Assembly (NCBI GenBank): GCA_963585895.1
Contig: OY757947.1
Coordinates: 34,848,883-34,912,882, forward strand
Source of the DNA: Sepioteuthis lessoniana
Lineage: Eukaryota > Mollusca > Cephalopoda > Myopsida > Loliginidae
Direction of reading: 5' to 3'
Length of the DNA: 64,000 nt
Part shown: piece after piece, positions 43,801 to 54,251 of the stretch
How positions within the stretch are numbered: the first letter of the stretch is position 1
Layout: each line of letters opens with the position of its first letter
The notes under the pieces: model-generated
Database searches by the model: none
The model's input: the letters and a program-made list of their open reading frames with translations, nothing else
Told to the model about the DNA's origin: nothing
Translations under genes and position numbers: made by a program

Positions 43801-45187
43801 GCATATGAAGCAGCATATGTGATTCTTGTGAAAATGAAATGTCACACAGTTTGCAAGAATAAGGCTTCTTTCCTGTATGTTTTCGCATATGAACCAGCAA
43901 ATCAGATTTCCACCGAAAAGAAGAACTGCCAACTTTACAAGACAATGAGTTTTCTCCAGTGTATAATTGCGTATGAGTCCATGAACTTGATGAATCTGTA
44001 AAGGGAGTGCTAGACCTTTCACTAAAATATGTCTCCTTTCTTAGATGTGTTTGCATATGATGTTGCAATTTTGAAAGAATAGTAAAGGAAGAGCCACACA
44101 CTTCACAAGAATATGGCTTCTCTTTTGTGTGTGTTTGCATATGATGTTGCAATTCTGAAAGAATAGTAAAGGAAGGGTCATACACTTCACAGGAATATGG
44201 CTTCTCTTTTGTGTGTGTTTGCATATGATATTGCAATTCTGAAAGAATAGTAAAGGAAGAACCACACACTTCACAAGAATATGTCTTCTCTTTTGTGTGT
44301 GTTTGCATATGATGTTGCAATTCTGAAAGAATAGTAAAGGAAGAGCCGCACACTTTACAAGAATATTGTGTCTCTTCTAGGTGTGCTTGCATATGAAGCA
44401 GCATATCTGATTCTTGTGAAAATGAAATGTCACACAGTTTGCAAGAATAAGGCTTCTCTCCTGTATGTTTTCGCATATGAACCAGCAAATCGGATTTCCA
44501 CTGAAAAGAAGAACTGCAAACTTTACAAGAAAATGAGTTTTCTCCCGTGTATATTTGCATATATTCACAGGAATATGGCTTCTCTCTTGTGTGTGTTTGC
44601 ATATGATGTTGCAATTCTGAAAGAATAGTAAAGGAAGAGCCACACACTTCACAGGAATATGGCTTCTCTTTTGTGTGTGTTTGCATATGATGTTGCAATT
44701 CTGAAAGAATAGTAAAGGAAGCAGTACACACTTCACAAGAATATTGCTCCTTTCCTCTGTGTGTTTGCATATGAATCAGCAAATTTGGTTTCTCTGCAAA
44801 AGAAGAGTTACATACTTTACAAGAATATGGCTTTTCTCCCTTGTGTTTTCGCATATGAACTTGTAAATTTGCCTTCTGTGGAAAAGAAGAGCCACATACT
44901 TCACAAGAATATGGTTTCTCTCCCGTGTGTTTTCGCATATGAACTTGTAAATTTGCTTTCTGTGGAAAAGAAGAGCCACATACTTTACAAGAATATGGTT
45001 TCTCTCCGGTGTGTTTTCGCATATGAACTTGTAAATTTGCTTTCTGTGGAAAAGAAGAGCCACATACTTTACAAGAATATGGCTTTTCTCCTGTGTGTTT
45101 TCGTATATGAACCTGCAAATTTGTCTTCCAGTGAAAAGAAGAACCACATATTATGCAAGAATATGATCTATTTCTATTTTTTGGCAT
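40781..45187 (-). CDS. Giant C2H2 zinc-finger protein, about 53 tandem finger units
   Basis: A 1,468-residue uninterrupted frame starts [18 protein letters not shown] and consists only of C-x2-C-x12-H-x3-H units of 28 residues. I count 53 units, about 46 with all four ligands. Units 8 and 38 are cut to about 14 residues ([14 protein letters not shown]). Units 13, 16, 41 and 47 have lost a Cys, and unit 15 is unrecognisable. Linkers are TGEKP or TKEKP/T, typical of DNA-binding fingers. Roughly 31 units share the helix I-L-S-(K/E)-L-Q-H, so contact positions -1, 2 and 6 hardly vary and position 3 alternates between Lys and Glu. No KRAB, BTB, SET or other N-terminal domain is present. A polypyrimidine stretch lies just before the ATG, so upstream exons are possible. 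The likely role is nuclear DNA binding. The main frame is open, but its C-terminal end looks eroded. Confidence 0.8.
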   Translation of the reverse strand: MPKNRNRSYSCIICGSSFHWKTNLQVHIRKHTGEKPYSCKVCGSSFPQKANLQVHMRKHTGEKPYSCKVCGSSFPQKANLQVHMRKHTGEKPYSCEVCGSSFPQKANLQVHMRKHKGEKPYSCKVCNSSFAEKPNLLIHMQTHRGKEQYSCEVCTASFTILSELQHHMQTHTKEKPYSCEVCGSSFTILSELQHHMQTHTREKPYSCEYMQIYTGENSFSCKVCSSSFQWKSDLLVHMRKHTGEKPYSCKLCDISFSQESDMLLHMQAHLEETQYSCKVCGSSFTILSELQHHMQTHTKEKTYSCEVCGSSFTILSELQYHMQTHTKEKPYSCEVYDPSFTILSELQHHMQTHTKEKPYSCEVCGSSFTILSKLQHHMQTHLRKETYFSERSSTPFTDSSSSWTHTQLYTGENSLSCKVGSSSFRWKSDLLVHMRKHTGKKPYSCKLCDISFSQESHMLLHMQAHLLETQYSCKVCGSSFTILSELQHHMQTHTKEKPYSCEVCGSSFTILSKFQHHMQTHTREKPYSCDMCGSSFNILSELQHHMQTHTREKPYSCDMCGSSFTILSKLQHHMQAHPVETQYPCEVCGSSFTILSKLQHHMQTHTKEKPYSCEVCGSSFTILSKLQHHMQTHTKEKPYSCEVCGSSFTILSKLQHHMQTHTKEKTYSCEVCGSSFTILSKLQHHMQTHTKEKTYSCEVCGSSFTILSKLQHHMQTHTKEKTYSCEVCGSSFTILSELQHHMQTHTKEKTYSCEVCGSSFTILSKLQHHMQTHTKEKTYSCEVCGSSFTILSKLQHHMQTHTKEKTYSCEVCGSSFTILSKLQHHMQAHPVETQYPCEVCGSSFTILSVLQHHMQTHTKEKPYSCEVCGSSFTILSELQYHMQTHTKEKPYSCDMCGSSFTILSELQHHMQTHTKEKTYSCEVCGSSFTILSKLQHHMQTHTKKKTYSCEVCGSSFTILSKLQHHMQTHTKEKTYSCEVCGSSFTILSKLQHHMQTHTKEKPYSCEVCGSSFTILSELQHHMQTHTKEKPYSCEYMQIYTGENSFSCKVCSSSFQWKSDLLVHMRKHTGEKPYSCKLCDISFSQESDMLLHMQAHLEETQYSSKVCGSSFTILSELQHHMQTHTKEKTYSCDMCGSSFTILSELQHHMQTHTKEKTYSCDMCGSSFTILSELQHHMQTHTKEKTYSCEVCGSSFTILSKLQHHMQTHTKEKPYSCEVCGSSFTILSVLQHHIQTHTKEKPYSCEVCGSSFSSPSKLQSHVQTHKEEKTYSCEVYRTSFTTSSNLLAHICRHTEKPYSCKVCGIRFSQKSVFLMHMRIHRGKTTHSCKVCGSSSRSKLSLKIHMQKHTGEKPYSCKVCGSSFSQKINLQVHIRKHTGEKPYSCIICGSPFSQKANLQVHIRKHTGEKPYSCQICGSSFSQKSNLQVHIRKHTGEKPYSCIICGSPFSQKANLQVHIQKHRREAIFLKSM

Positions 45188-45239
45188 AATTTAACACCAG
45201 GAAAGAGGGAGTAAGAGATTTGATGAAAATATGATTTCT

Positions 45240-45400
45240 GTTCTGTCTATACACAACCAATATGATTTCCGTGAAAAGAAAGAACTCTGTACTTTACAAG
45301 AATATGCTTTTCTCAAGTATATGTCTATATAGCATCATATCTGATTACTGTGAAAACCTTGCTTTCCATGAAAATAATCGATTCAAATTCAGGAAATTCT
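45240..45400 (-). pseudogene. Degenerate finger remnant upstream of the array
   Basis: Around 45250-45320 the minus strand reads 'YSCKVQSSFFSRKSYWLC', a finger with its second Cys lost, outside the open frame. The array was longer on its 5' side. Confidence 0.5.
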
Positions 45401-45555
45401 TTCATTTGGGTTAAAAATCTGTAATCAAGAAAATAATAAAAAATAGATTAGTAAAACAGAAATGCAGTTTATATGCATATATTTATATATGTTCACATGT
45501 ATTCAGTATTATATTCACAAATGTAAAATAAAATGAATTTTCTTACATTATACAG
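45401..45555. other. AT-rich spacer
   Basis: No feature recognised between the finger remnant and the LINE copy. Confidence 0.4.
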
Positions 45556-46136
45556 GATTTTATCACTTACCTAGGAAGCAGCGTCGAATCAACCGAAAAG
45601 AACATCGAAACGAGGTTAGCGAAAGCATGGACAGCTATCAATAGGTTATTGATTATTTGGAAATCAGACCTAACCGATAAAATGAAACGCAGTTTCTTCC
45701 AGGCAGCGGTCACATCGATACTGCTATATGGCTGCACTACATGGACACTAACAAAACGGCTGGAGAAGAAGCTAGACAGCAATTACACAAGAATGCTACG
45801 TGCAATCTTAAACAAGTCCTGGCGGCAACACCCCACAAGACACCAACTGTGCGGCCACCTACCCCCTATCACGAAAACTATTCAAGTTAGACGAGCCAGA
45901 CATGCAGGACACTGCTGGAGAAGCAGGGACGAACTCATAAGTGATGTACTCTTATGGACCCCCACACATGGCCGTGCAAAAGCAGGACGACCAGCGCGAA
46001 CATACATTCAGCAGCTATGTGAGGATACGGGATGTTGTCCTGAAGACCTACCTAGGGCGATGAAAGATAGGGAGGAGTGGCGAGAGAGGGTCAGGGATAT
46101 CCGTGCTACCAGCGCGATATGATGATGATGATGATA
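45556..46136 (+). mobile_element. RTE-like LINE 3' end, reading frame largely intact
   Basis: 5'-truncated copy beginning within 'TYLGSSVESTEK'. The frame 45649-46122 encodes 157 residues, including 'SFFQAAVTSILLYGCTTWTL', 'RARHAGHCWRSRDELISDVL' and 'GRAKAGRPARTYIQQLCEDT', and ends at a stop followed by (GAT)n (46120-46135). No RT catalytic core is present. The clean frame makes it the youngest-looking LINE end in the window. Confidence 0.88.
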
Positions 46137-46149
46137 TAAGAAAACTTTT

Positions 46150-46660
46150 ACTAATTTATTTGACAGCTATCGATAGGCTCTTGATTATATGGAAATCAGA
46201 CCTGACCAATAAAATGAAATGCAGTTTCTTCCAGGCAGCAGTCGTATCGATATTGCTATATGGATGCACTACTTGGACGCTAACTAAATGGCTGAAGAAG
46301 AAGCTAAACGGCAATTACACAAGAATGTTGAGAGCAATATTGAATAAGTCCTGGCAGCAACACCCCACAAGACACTAGCTATACGGCCACTTGCCTCCCA
46401 TCACGAAAACTATACAAGTTAGACGAGCCAGACATGCAGGACACTGCTGGAGAAGCAAGGATGAATTCATCAGAGATGTACTCTGATGGACCCCGCATAT
46501 GGCCAAGCAAAAGCAGGACGACCAGCTTGAACATACATACAGCAGCTATGTGAGGATTCGGGATGTAGCCCTGAAGACCTGCCAAAAGCGATGAATGATA
46601 GGGTGGGGTAGTGAGAGAGGGTCAGGGATATCCGTGCTAGTGGCACAACATGATGATGAT
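46150..46660 (+). mobile_element. RTE-like LINE 3' end, second copy directly downstream
   Basis: Truncated further, starting at 'TAIDRLLIIWKSDLTNKMK'. An in-frame TAG follows HPTRH at about 46376, and more changes follow. It ends near 'gtgctagtggcacaacatg' and (GAT)n at about 46650-46660. It lies 30 bp after the tail of the previous copy, in the same orientation. Confidence 0.85.
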
Positions 46661-47169
46661 GAATTTATTTGATCAGCAGATATATGAAAAGAAATGAATT
46701 TTACATTAAATAGAGAAGGAAAAAAAATTGTACAAGACTTAATATCAATTTTTGTGCTATTTGGAAGAAGAAAGATCAAAGAAAGCAAGAAAATTTTTTT
46801 TATCCAACCCAAAGATATTTATGAAAAGATGTATACTTGTAAATAAGAATTATAATAATCTGGATTTAAAAACTAATCTAATTTTTTGAAATTACCTCCT
46901 AACCGAATTTTAATAATTTTTTAGTATTTTATTAAATATTAGTTTTCACTCAGGGAAATGGCTACTGGTATTGTTATTTAACACTAAGTATTCTATTTAA
47001 CACCATTTATTTGCACACAGTCAAATGGTTCCAAGTAAAGATATATAAACCAATAATTAAAACTAGGCAAACACTAAATGAATTTCAGGTATTATTATGT
47101 ATTACAAAAAATTCAGTTAGTCTTTTGTTTACACACAGTTAAATGATCAAATGAATCTGTTTGCATTTT
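46661..47169. other. Unassigned AT-rich DNA
   Basis: Low-complexity AT-rich sequence; 46980-47160 has weak similarity to the iterated part of repeat D ('cacacagttaaatg'). No gene. Confidence 0.35.
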
Positions 47170-47356
47170 ACATAAAGGGAAAGGTATGAATCCAACTATT
47201 CTCTCTCCAACAATGAGTAAATAGTAGGACAGACTGGGCACTTTAACCTTGGTATGGCAATCAATCTAGAAGAAGGAAAACTTAATTCAAATCTGTTGAG
47301 CTGCTTAAAAATTGACCTTGTAACACATCCTGTTCAGGCAGAGGGGTTGGGTAAAT
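47170..47356 (+). mobile_element. SINE-A, 5'-truncated, followed by TA array
   Basis: Starts in the body near 'ggtatgaatccaactattc' and ends at 'ggggttgggtaaatat', grading into (TA)n at 47355-47410. The same SINE tail to TA array transition is seen at 29437. Confidence 0.75.
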
Positions 47357-47374
47357 ATATATATATAGCTAATT

Positions 47375-47414
<40 letters not shown>

Positions 47415-47439
47415 TAGGATTGATGGGTAAAAGTTAAAG

Positions 47440-48915
47440 CATTTTTAGTTGTTTGGGTTTTATGGCATATCAACCTTTGTATTAATAATACCAAATCCAT
47501 TTTTATGCAAATAGTTCTATTTCAAACAATTCAGTTTAGCATGAGTACAGTTTGTCAAAAACATTTCTATTTCAAGCAATTCAATTTATTCAAACAGTTT
47601 TAATTCAGCTAATTCAATGTAGTATAAGTACAGATTTTGTTTACACACAGTTAAATAAGCAAAAGATACCCCGCAAAAACAATCACCGACACCGACTACG
47701 CTGATGACTTGGCGTTACTGGCGAATATGCCTAATCAAGCAGAGACACTACTGCATAGTCTGGAATGAGCCGCAGCTGGCATTGGCCTCCATGTCAATGC
47801 ACACAAAACTGAATATATGTGTTACAACCAAATGGGCAACATTGCCACACTAGACGGAGCCTCTCTGAAACTAGTAGACAAATTAACCTACCTAGGAAGT
47901 AGCGTCTCATCAACCGAAAAAGACATCGACACAAGACTGACGAAGTCATGGACGGCTATCGATAGGCTCTTGATCATATGGAAATCAGACCTAACGGATA
48001 AAATGAAACTCAGTTTCTTCCAGGCAGCGGTTGTGTCGATACTGCTATATGGATGCACTAGATGGACGCTAACTAAATGGCTGGAGAAGAAACTAGACGG
48101 AAACTACACAAGAATGTTGAGAGCAGTATTGAACAAGTCCTGGCGACAACATCCCACGAGACACCCACTATACGGACACTTGCCCCCATCATGAAAACTA
48201 TACAAGTTAGACGAACCAGACACACGGGACACTGCTGGAGAAGCAAGGACGAGCTCATAAGTGATGTACTGCTATGGACCCCCACATATGGCCGTGCAAA
48301 AGCAGGAAGACCAGCTCGAACTTACATACAGCAACTATGTGAGGACACAAGATGTAACTCTGAAGACCTGCCGGAGGCGATGAGTGATAGGGAGAAGTGG
48401 CGAGAGAGGGTCAGGGATATCTGTGCTGACGGCACGACATGATGATGATGATGATGAAATGTCAACACAGTTCTATATTAAACAATTCAGTTTAGTGTAA
48501 GTACAATTTCAATGTCAAAAACAGTTCCATTTCAAACAATTCAGTTTAGCATAAGCACACAGTTTAAATCTAAGTACAGTTTAATTGTAAAAAAACATTT
48601 CTACTTCAAGCTATTCAGTTTAGTCAAACAGTTCTAATTCAAACAATTCAGTTCAGCATAAATATGCAGTTAGTTCTATTTAACCCATAGATAGAGCCCT
48701 CTCAGGTGCTACCATTCCGAGCCAGAGTGGACCTGAAAGCTATGGCAATGAAGAGGTGCTCTGCATTCCCCAAAGCTCCAGTATTATTGGAACCTCACCA
48801 TCAGATTGTTTGAGTGCCATATCCTGAACTCTCATTGTGGGGGGGGGTCTTACCCCTCTGCAGAGGTGCAGTCAGTGTATTCTGCAGCCCAAGCCTACTG
48901 GGCAATAAAGCAGTT
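47440..48915 (+). repeat. Repeat D copy split by a LINE insertion
   Basis: The left part (hairpin remains at 47452-47500, iterated motifs to 47645) and right part (iterated motifs 48460-48660, unique part to 48905) are in the order of the intact copy at 28316. The RTE-like LINE at 47655-48458 separates them. Confidence 0.75.
47655..48458 (+). mobile_element. RTE-like LINE with the end of the RT catalytic core
   Basis: The longest LINE copy here. It includes the RT catalytic 'YADDLALLAN' (YADD at 47697-47708) and then 'GIGLHVNAHKTEYMCYNQMG', 'LVDKLTYLGSSVSSTEKDID' and the usual C-terminal segments. There is an in-frame TGA after SLE (47766) and a one-base loss near 48186 that moves the end into another frame (48190-48442). 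The tail is (GAT)n at 48440-48457. Broken and not autonomous. The clade is inferred from the tail and the C-terminal sequence. Confidence 0.87.
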
Positions 48916-49100
48916 TTCTCTTCATAGAAGCCTTCTCTTCAATTCCTACAAAGGAAAAAGAAAAGAAAAAAAAAAGAGAAAAGGAATCCCTTCCGTAGAA
49001 AGAAAATTATTAAAATAATCTGAGACATGTCAGGTTCTCTTTTTCACTGCTGACTATTTAGGAATGGGTGATCATGTTCAACACAGACCTTAAATGTGAA
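48916..49100. other. Unassigned spacer with purine tract
   Basis: Purine tract near 48950-48990; no gene. Confidence 0.4.
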
Positions 49101-49114
49101 AGTCAACCTTTGTT

Positions 49115-49330
49115 CATCATGTTGCGCGGCTAGCACGGATTTCCCTGACTCTTTCTGGCCAACCGTCTCTATCGTCCATCGCTCCTGGCAGGTCTTCCAG
49201 GCAACATCCTGTATTGGCACAGAGCTGTTGTATATAGGTTCTAGCTGGTCGTCCTACCTTTGCTCATCTATGAATCAGGATTACCCTCCCTGGTGGACAA
49301 AAACTGAAGATTGTGGAGACACTAAATAAC
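49115..49330 (-). mobile_element. RTE-like LINE 3' end, minus strand
   Basis: 'catcatgttgcgcggctag' at the low end is the reverse complement of the usual LINE terminus. It continues through the '...CQERWTIETVG'-like region and the 'GRP'-like region near 49235-49260. Diverged and without an open frame. Confidence 0.7.
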
Positions 49331-50985
49331 TGACAGAACTGTGTGAAAGAGGATGGAAGAAATCGAGTAACTAAGTGCAATCATTACTTCCTCTGAATGA
49401 TCCACCCATTCGTTAACCCAAAACACTCCACCCATGGGGCAGGTCCATCAACCCTACAGCATTCTGATTTATAGCCAGATCAAGATATCCACACAGAAAA
49501 TAGATTAATCACATCAAGGCCAGAGCCGTATAATACCTCTGCAGACCCTGGAGTCCTGCTGCAGCTACCTGGTGAATTCTCTATGGTGATCAGTACAGAT
49601 TATAATCCCTTATCATCATACAACAACAAGCAAATCCCCCAAGGAATGAACCAGAAGATATGGGAATTGATGACCTCGACTGTTTGATATGTCCAATAAT
49701 GCAAAATAATATCGTAGAATACCAATATTAGGCAACACAATGGTTACCTCAAACTCTATTTCCACAAATGCAAAGACAATTGCATACCTCTTTGGAGTCA
49801 AACCTGCAATTGACCACATCAGTCTATCATATAGTCAGAGGGGGGCATATAGTGTAGAAATGGACTGTCTAGCTAAATAATTGGAGCTTCCATATGTGGC
49901 GGGCATGCATGGAAGTGTCTGAAAACTGAATGTGCATGCTTCAGCTGGGCACACATTTGAGGATGACACTATGGTATGACAACAAAAAGGCACTCACCAG
50001 ATTGGCCAGACTATCCAACTCACGAGATGGATGGCAGACAAAAATAAGCTGAGACACACGCCACACAAGCTGTATTTTTTTAGATAAATCATAGCCAATC
50101 ACAGTGCAAGCAATGGACTCTACCAATGGTGTAATGGTATGTGCTGAGCATTACATAAAGAATGCTTGAATCTTCAGCTAGCAGCTGCTACTTAGGTTGC
50201 TTCTAGATCGTGTTGGTATTCATGTCCATTTCCGTTGGCTTTTGAATCTGGTTCGTTTATGTCAGATTATTTGCAGGCCAGTGTTGCCTTGTTGGTGTTA
50301 GCGTCCGTTTCCGTTGGTGTTGGCATTCGAATCTATTCTGGTTCCGCAGATAAGACCGCACTATAGGCAAGTATGGAACAACAGAAGTTACTTCCTCTGA
50401 TATTCGATGTCAAATCAACAAGGGGTCAGACCATGACTGATACGGATTTTTTCAAATTTGCTACACTAATAGATCTTCGTGATACAAATTGAATGGCACC
50501 AGTCTTACCTCTCAAAGTTGAGCAGTTCTTAAGTTATGACCTTTTGACCTTTGCCAAAAATATGGATTTTCGATGATACTGACAAAGTTTAAAATTCAAT
50601 ATCTCCAGTGTTTTTGCACCAAAAAAGCTTATTTATATACCATTTTAAAGTACTTGATTGGATCTAAAATGTATCATATGTATTTTTTATCTTAGAGGTC
50701 AAATAAGGCAAGATGATCTTGACCTTAAACTTTGACCTTCATTTTCTCAAAAATCATTGTTGTTTTTTAAAAAATCAGCCAAATAATTTGTCTGTCTTAT
50801 GTCATGATATGTACAAAAAATTCATGGTGGGAAACACTGTGGAAATTTTGCGATAAGTGTTTTACTAAAATGACCCAATTAAAAATGGCAGATTTGAGCA
50901 TCTGTCACTATGTGTTCAAATTTTGATCTGTGTCGATCAAGGTATTTTTGCCAAAAAAATTTGTTGATTTGACGAGGAATCACTC
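49331..50985. other. Unassigned DNA
   Basis: 49400-50180 may hold a decayed coding fragment, but I cannot read a domain on either strand. 50210-50340 has short direct repeats ('ccgttggtgttgg', 'gtccatttccgttgg'). 50380-50960 is unremarkable. No gene is supported. Confidence 0.3.
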
Positions 50986-51610
50986 TCTTGCCCAGTTGGC
51001 TGAGACTGTAAAATATACTGGCTGCATCTCTGAAGAGGAGTAAGACTCCCCCTCCAATGAGTGTCCTGGATATGACACTAAACAATCTGATGGTGGGGTG
51101 TCAGTAATGCTGGAGCTTTGGGGTAATCATTGTCATTGCTACCAGGTCCACTCTGGCCTGGAATGATAGGATCCTACCTATGAGTCAAAATGAACTGGCA
51201 TTTAAACTGATTGTAAACAAATTACTTATGTTAAATAGAATAGTTTGATCATTTAACTGCATGTAAACAAATGACTGACATTTAATTAAATTGTTTGTGA
51301 CACATAGCAATATAAGGAACCATTTAACTGTGTGCTAATGAATGAATAATGTTGAATTGAACCATTAGTGTTGAATAGCAATACTTGTAACCACTTCACT
51401 GTGAACAAACAAATGATTAATATTGAATAGAATTATTAGAGTTAAATAGCAATACTTGAAAGCATTTAATTGTGTGCAAACAAATGAGTTCAGGCTCATT
51501 TAAAAATGTTATCAACAAAATGCGTTTGCAAATCATATATATTCAATATATATGTATAAAGAGGATTTGGCATTAAATAACTTACAATGGTTGATATGCC
51601 ATAAAACCAA
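50985..51610 (-). repeat. Repeat D, minus-strand copy
   Basis: Unique part 50990-51180, long iterated region 51190-51500 in which the motif has expanded, and hairpin end 51545-51605, which here joins a 'ttcaatatatatgtataaag' block like that of the 89-bp satellite. A (TA)n tract follows. Confidence 0.72.
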
Positions 51611-51647
51611 ACCATATATATATATATATATATATATTAGAGTAGGT

Positions 51648-51933
51648 ACTATTTACCAACCCCTCCGCTCGGGCAGGATATGACACAAGGTCAATTTTTA
51701 AGCGGAGTTTAACAGGTTTGAATTCAGAGTTTTCCTTCTCCTAGACTAGTTGCCTAACCAAGGCTGAAGAACCTAGTCTGTTCTACTATTTACCCATAGC
51801 TGGAGGGAGAATAATTGGATTCATACCTTTCCCAAGGGTATTAATGCTATGTGAAATGCAATCAGTCTCGTCCAGGATTTGAACTCGAGTCGCCGTGTTC
51901 ATTTCCTACGACATTAACGACTACACCACGGGC
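51648..51933 (-). mobile_element. SINE-A, full length, with 9-bp target duplication
   Basis: Reversed: tail 'ctatttaccaacccctcc' at the low end, head near 51905-51930. 'agagtaggt' stands at 51639-51647 and 51934-51942. Confidence 0.85.
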
Positions 51934-51942
51934 AGAGTAGGT

Positions 51943-52489
51943 TGATTTTGGAACTGTAAAAAAAGGCATTCAAAGAAAGTTGCAAAATGTCAAAAGTTAC
52001 CACAAGAAATATTTTTCTTCAAAAATTTGTATTTATTTGAGCAATCAAAGTTAAAGACCAAATAAATTGGGATTTTTATCATGGTCAAGGTGTCACCGGC
52101 AACAAGCATCGCTTAAATAAAACCCGAGTTTTAACAAAAATAAAATAATACAATACGCTTAAGAATAAATATTTTTAAGTTTGGTATTCCATTTCCTTAG
52201 AAACTAAATGAAAATATGAAAATTAAAAAGGAATAAAATCACTATAATATCTAATTTAATATACAAATAACTATTTACATTTGCCGTTTTATTTATTGTA
52301 TATTTTTATGGTATTCAACTGTTGAAATTTTCTCCCCCTAAACGATTGTTTACTGTTTATGATTTTAATTATCATGAATATCTCTTGTATTTATTATTAA
52401 AATAGACTCAACTATTAAAAAATACAACTTATATTATTATTCTGATTTGTTTATATTTTTAAAGTTAGTGTTTATTCATTAAAAAAGAA
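51943..52489. other. Unassigned AT-rich DNA
   Basis: No gene, RNA or element recognised. It would contain any 5' sequence of the pseudogene that follows. Confidence 0.35.
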
Positions 52490-54091
52490 TGTTTACAAGC
52501 TAGATATAGTGGATAAAAGTGCTATAAAAAAAGTAAAAAGGAAAGAGATGGGTTAAGTAAAAATTTACATTCAACACCAACAGCTTCAACATCAAATCTC
52601 CAGGGTAATGTTTCTTCCCCCTCCTACTCATCTTCTCCAAGTAAAGAACCAGAAGAGGAATATTTGCAGTCAAAGACTCATCCAAAAAGGCCTTATAGCC
52701 TTATCAAATTTCCAAGATATGCCCCCCAGTTAGTCAGGTAAGACATATCTTCTAATCTTGGAGCCAGCCTTGCCATTGCCTTGCTCTTGGATTTGAAGGC
52801 TATGGGCCTTCTTATACCCAGTATTAATATAAACGATATTATTATTGATAAATGTAAAGTTGACAGGGCAAAGACTAAAGTGAAAACAACTGCCCAACAA
52901 AAACATGATCAAAGTATGGAAAATCTTATACGTATTGCAGTTGATGGGAGAATGGATAAGGACACGTTGCTGTATAAGGAAATTTGTGGGAGAAAATGAA
53001 AAAAACTAAGGGACCAGAATGCCATTTAACTTTTACAAAGGAGCTGACACAGAGTTCTTCCTAATATTGGTGCAACAGGTGCTGTTCATGCAGAGCAAGT
53101 AGTGGATGTTTTGCATGAATTCAACAGTGAGAATATTATCAAGGCTATCCTTGTTGACAACACTAATGCCAACACAGGTTGTGAAGGTGGAATGGTTGCA
53201 ATTTTAGAAAAAAGATTTCACAATTGGTTCCTCACTGCACCATAATTTCAGAGCCCTTTTTAAAAATATAGATGGTTGCGCAAAAGGCCCTACAGCATTC
53301 AGTGGTCCCCTGGGGAAATTATGCCCAAAGGATTGCCATGATTTACCCCAAATATCATTTTCCACAATTAGCAGACCTCTGGATTCAATTTTGAAAATTG
53401 ATGAAATACATGATCTCAGTTGTGACCAAAGACTCCTGTATGAATGCACAGTAGGTATTTCTAGAGGTAAGGTTGACTCTAGATATGCCTCCTGGAAAAT
53501 TGGTCCTTTAAACCAGGCAAGATGGTTAACTTTGGCCATCAGGCTCATGCGTTTATAGACTCGTGGTGCATACCCACAAAGGCTCACAACAAAACTCCAC
53601 AGTTTGATAAATTATATCGTAAATATGTGTGCCAGTTGTTGGTTTGAAATTAAAAGAAATAATAAATTCCACATTCAGCAACTGCACATTTTTAATATGA
53701 TCCAGAGAATTAAGGAACAGCCTCATGAAATCCAACAGATAGCAATAAGAAATATTCAAGGTAATACATTTTGTTTACTGCCAGAAAACCTTCTATATTC
53801 CATGGTCAAATTTGAGGAAGTTGAAGTAAGAGAAGAAGCTTTTAAAAAAAATTTGGCCATTAGGTAAGTAAATATTTATTCATATATCACTGACTCAATT
53901 ATTCCAATTTATAGAATCATTTTTAAAGATTTTATCTAATTTCACCATAATTATTAAAACAGTAAAGATTGGAATTTTTTAATAATTCAATTAATTAATT
54001 TTTATATTCTTTCAGGAGTGGGGAGTCAACCAGGAAAAGGTTAAAAAGAATACCAACTATTAATTTTAAATATTATAGTCATTTTAAATGA
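52490..54091 (+). pseudogene. Decayed spliced gene of the GPLNQAR family (function unknown)
   Basis: Recognisable blocks in order: 'THPKRPYSLIKFPRYAPQLV' (about 52675-52735), 'SSNLGASLAIALLLDLKAMG' (about 52748-52807), 'NIGATGAVHAEQVVDVLHEF' (about 53066-53125), 'ILVDNTNANTGCEGGMVAIL' (about 53150-53207), 'GPTAFSGPLGKLCPKDC' (about 53290-53340) and 'GPLNQARWLTLAIRLM' (about 53505-53552). From 53604 an 87-codon frame ends 'EVEVREEAFKKNLAIR'. A good donor (AG|GTAAGT at 53864) and acceptor (TTCTTTCAG ending 54015) join it to a last exon, 'KRIPTINFKYYSHFK', with stop at 54089. A TAA at 52739 stands inside a conserved block, and frame changes occur near 53010 and 53240, so it is broken. I do not know its function; a transposase-like origin is possible. 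Confidence 0.65.
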
Positions 54092-54216
54092 AAGTGTTTA
54101 TAGATTCCGTAAAAGAGCCGGTGTTTAGATTAGGATATCAAAGGGAGGTTATCATGTTTTTTATGTCAAATTCCGAACTTTCTAAATAATAAATTTTGAA
54201 TCTTTTTCTAATTATC

Positions 54217-54251
<35 letters not shown>

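Noticed and set aside
41251-44736. Long minus-strand frames of the type [21 protein letters not shown], and plus-strand frames over the zinc fingers
   Set aside because: They are out-of-frame or antisense readings of the 84-bp finger unit, kept open by its periodicity. The C2H2 frame explains the sequence.
50879-51085. 68-residue minus-strand frame as a gene
   Set aside because: Its first half is the end of repeat D, whose other copies have no matching frame.
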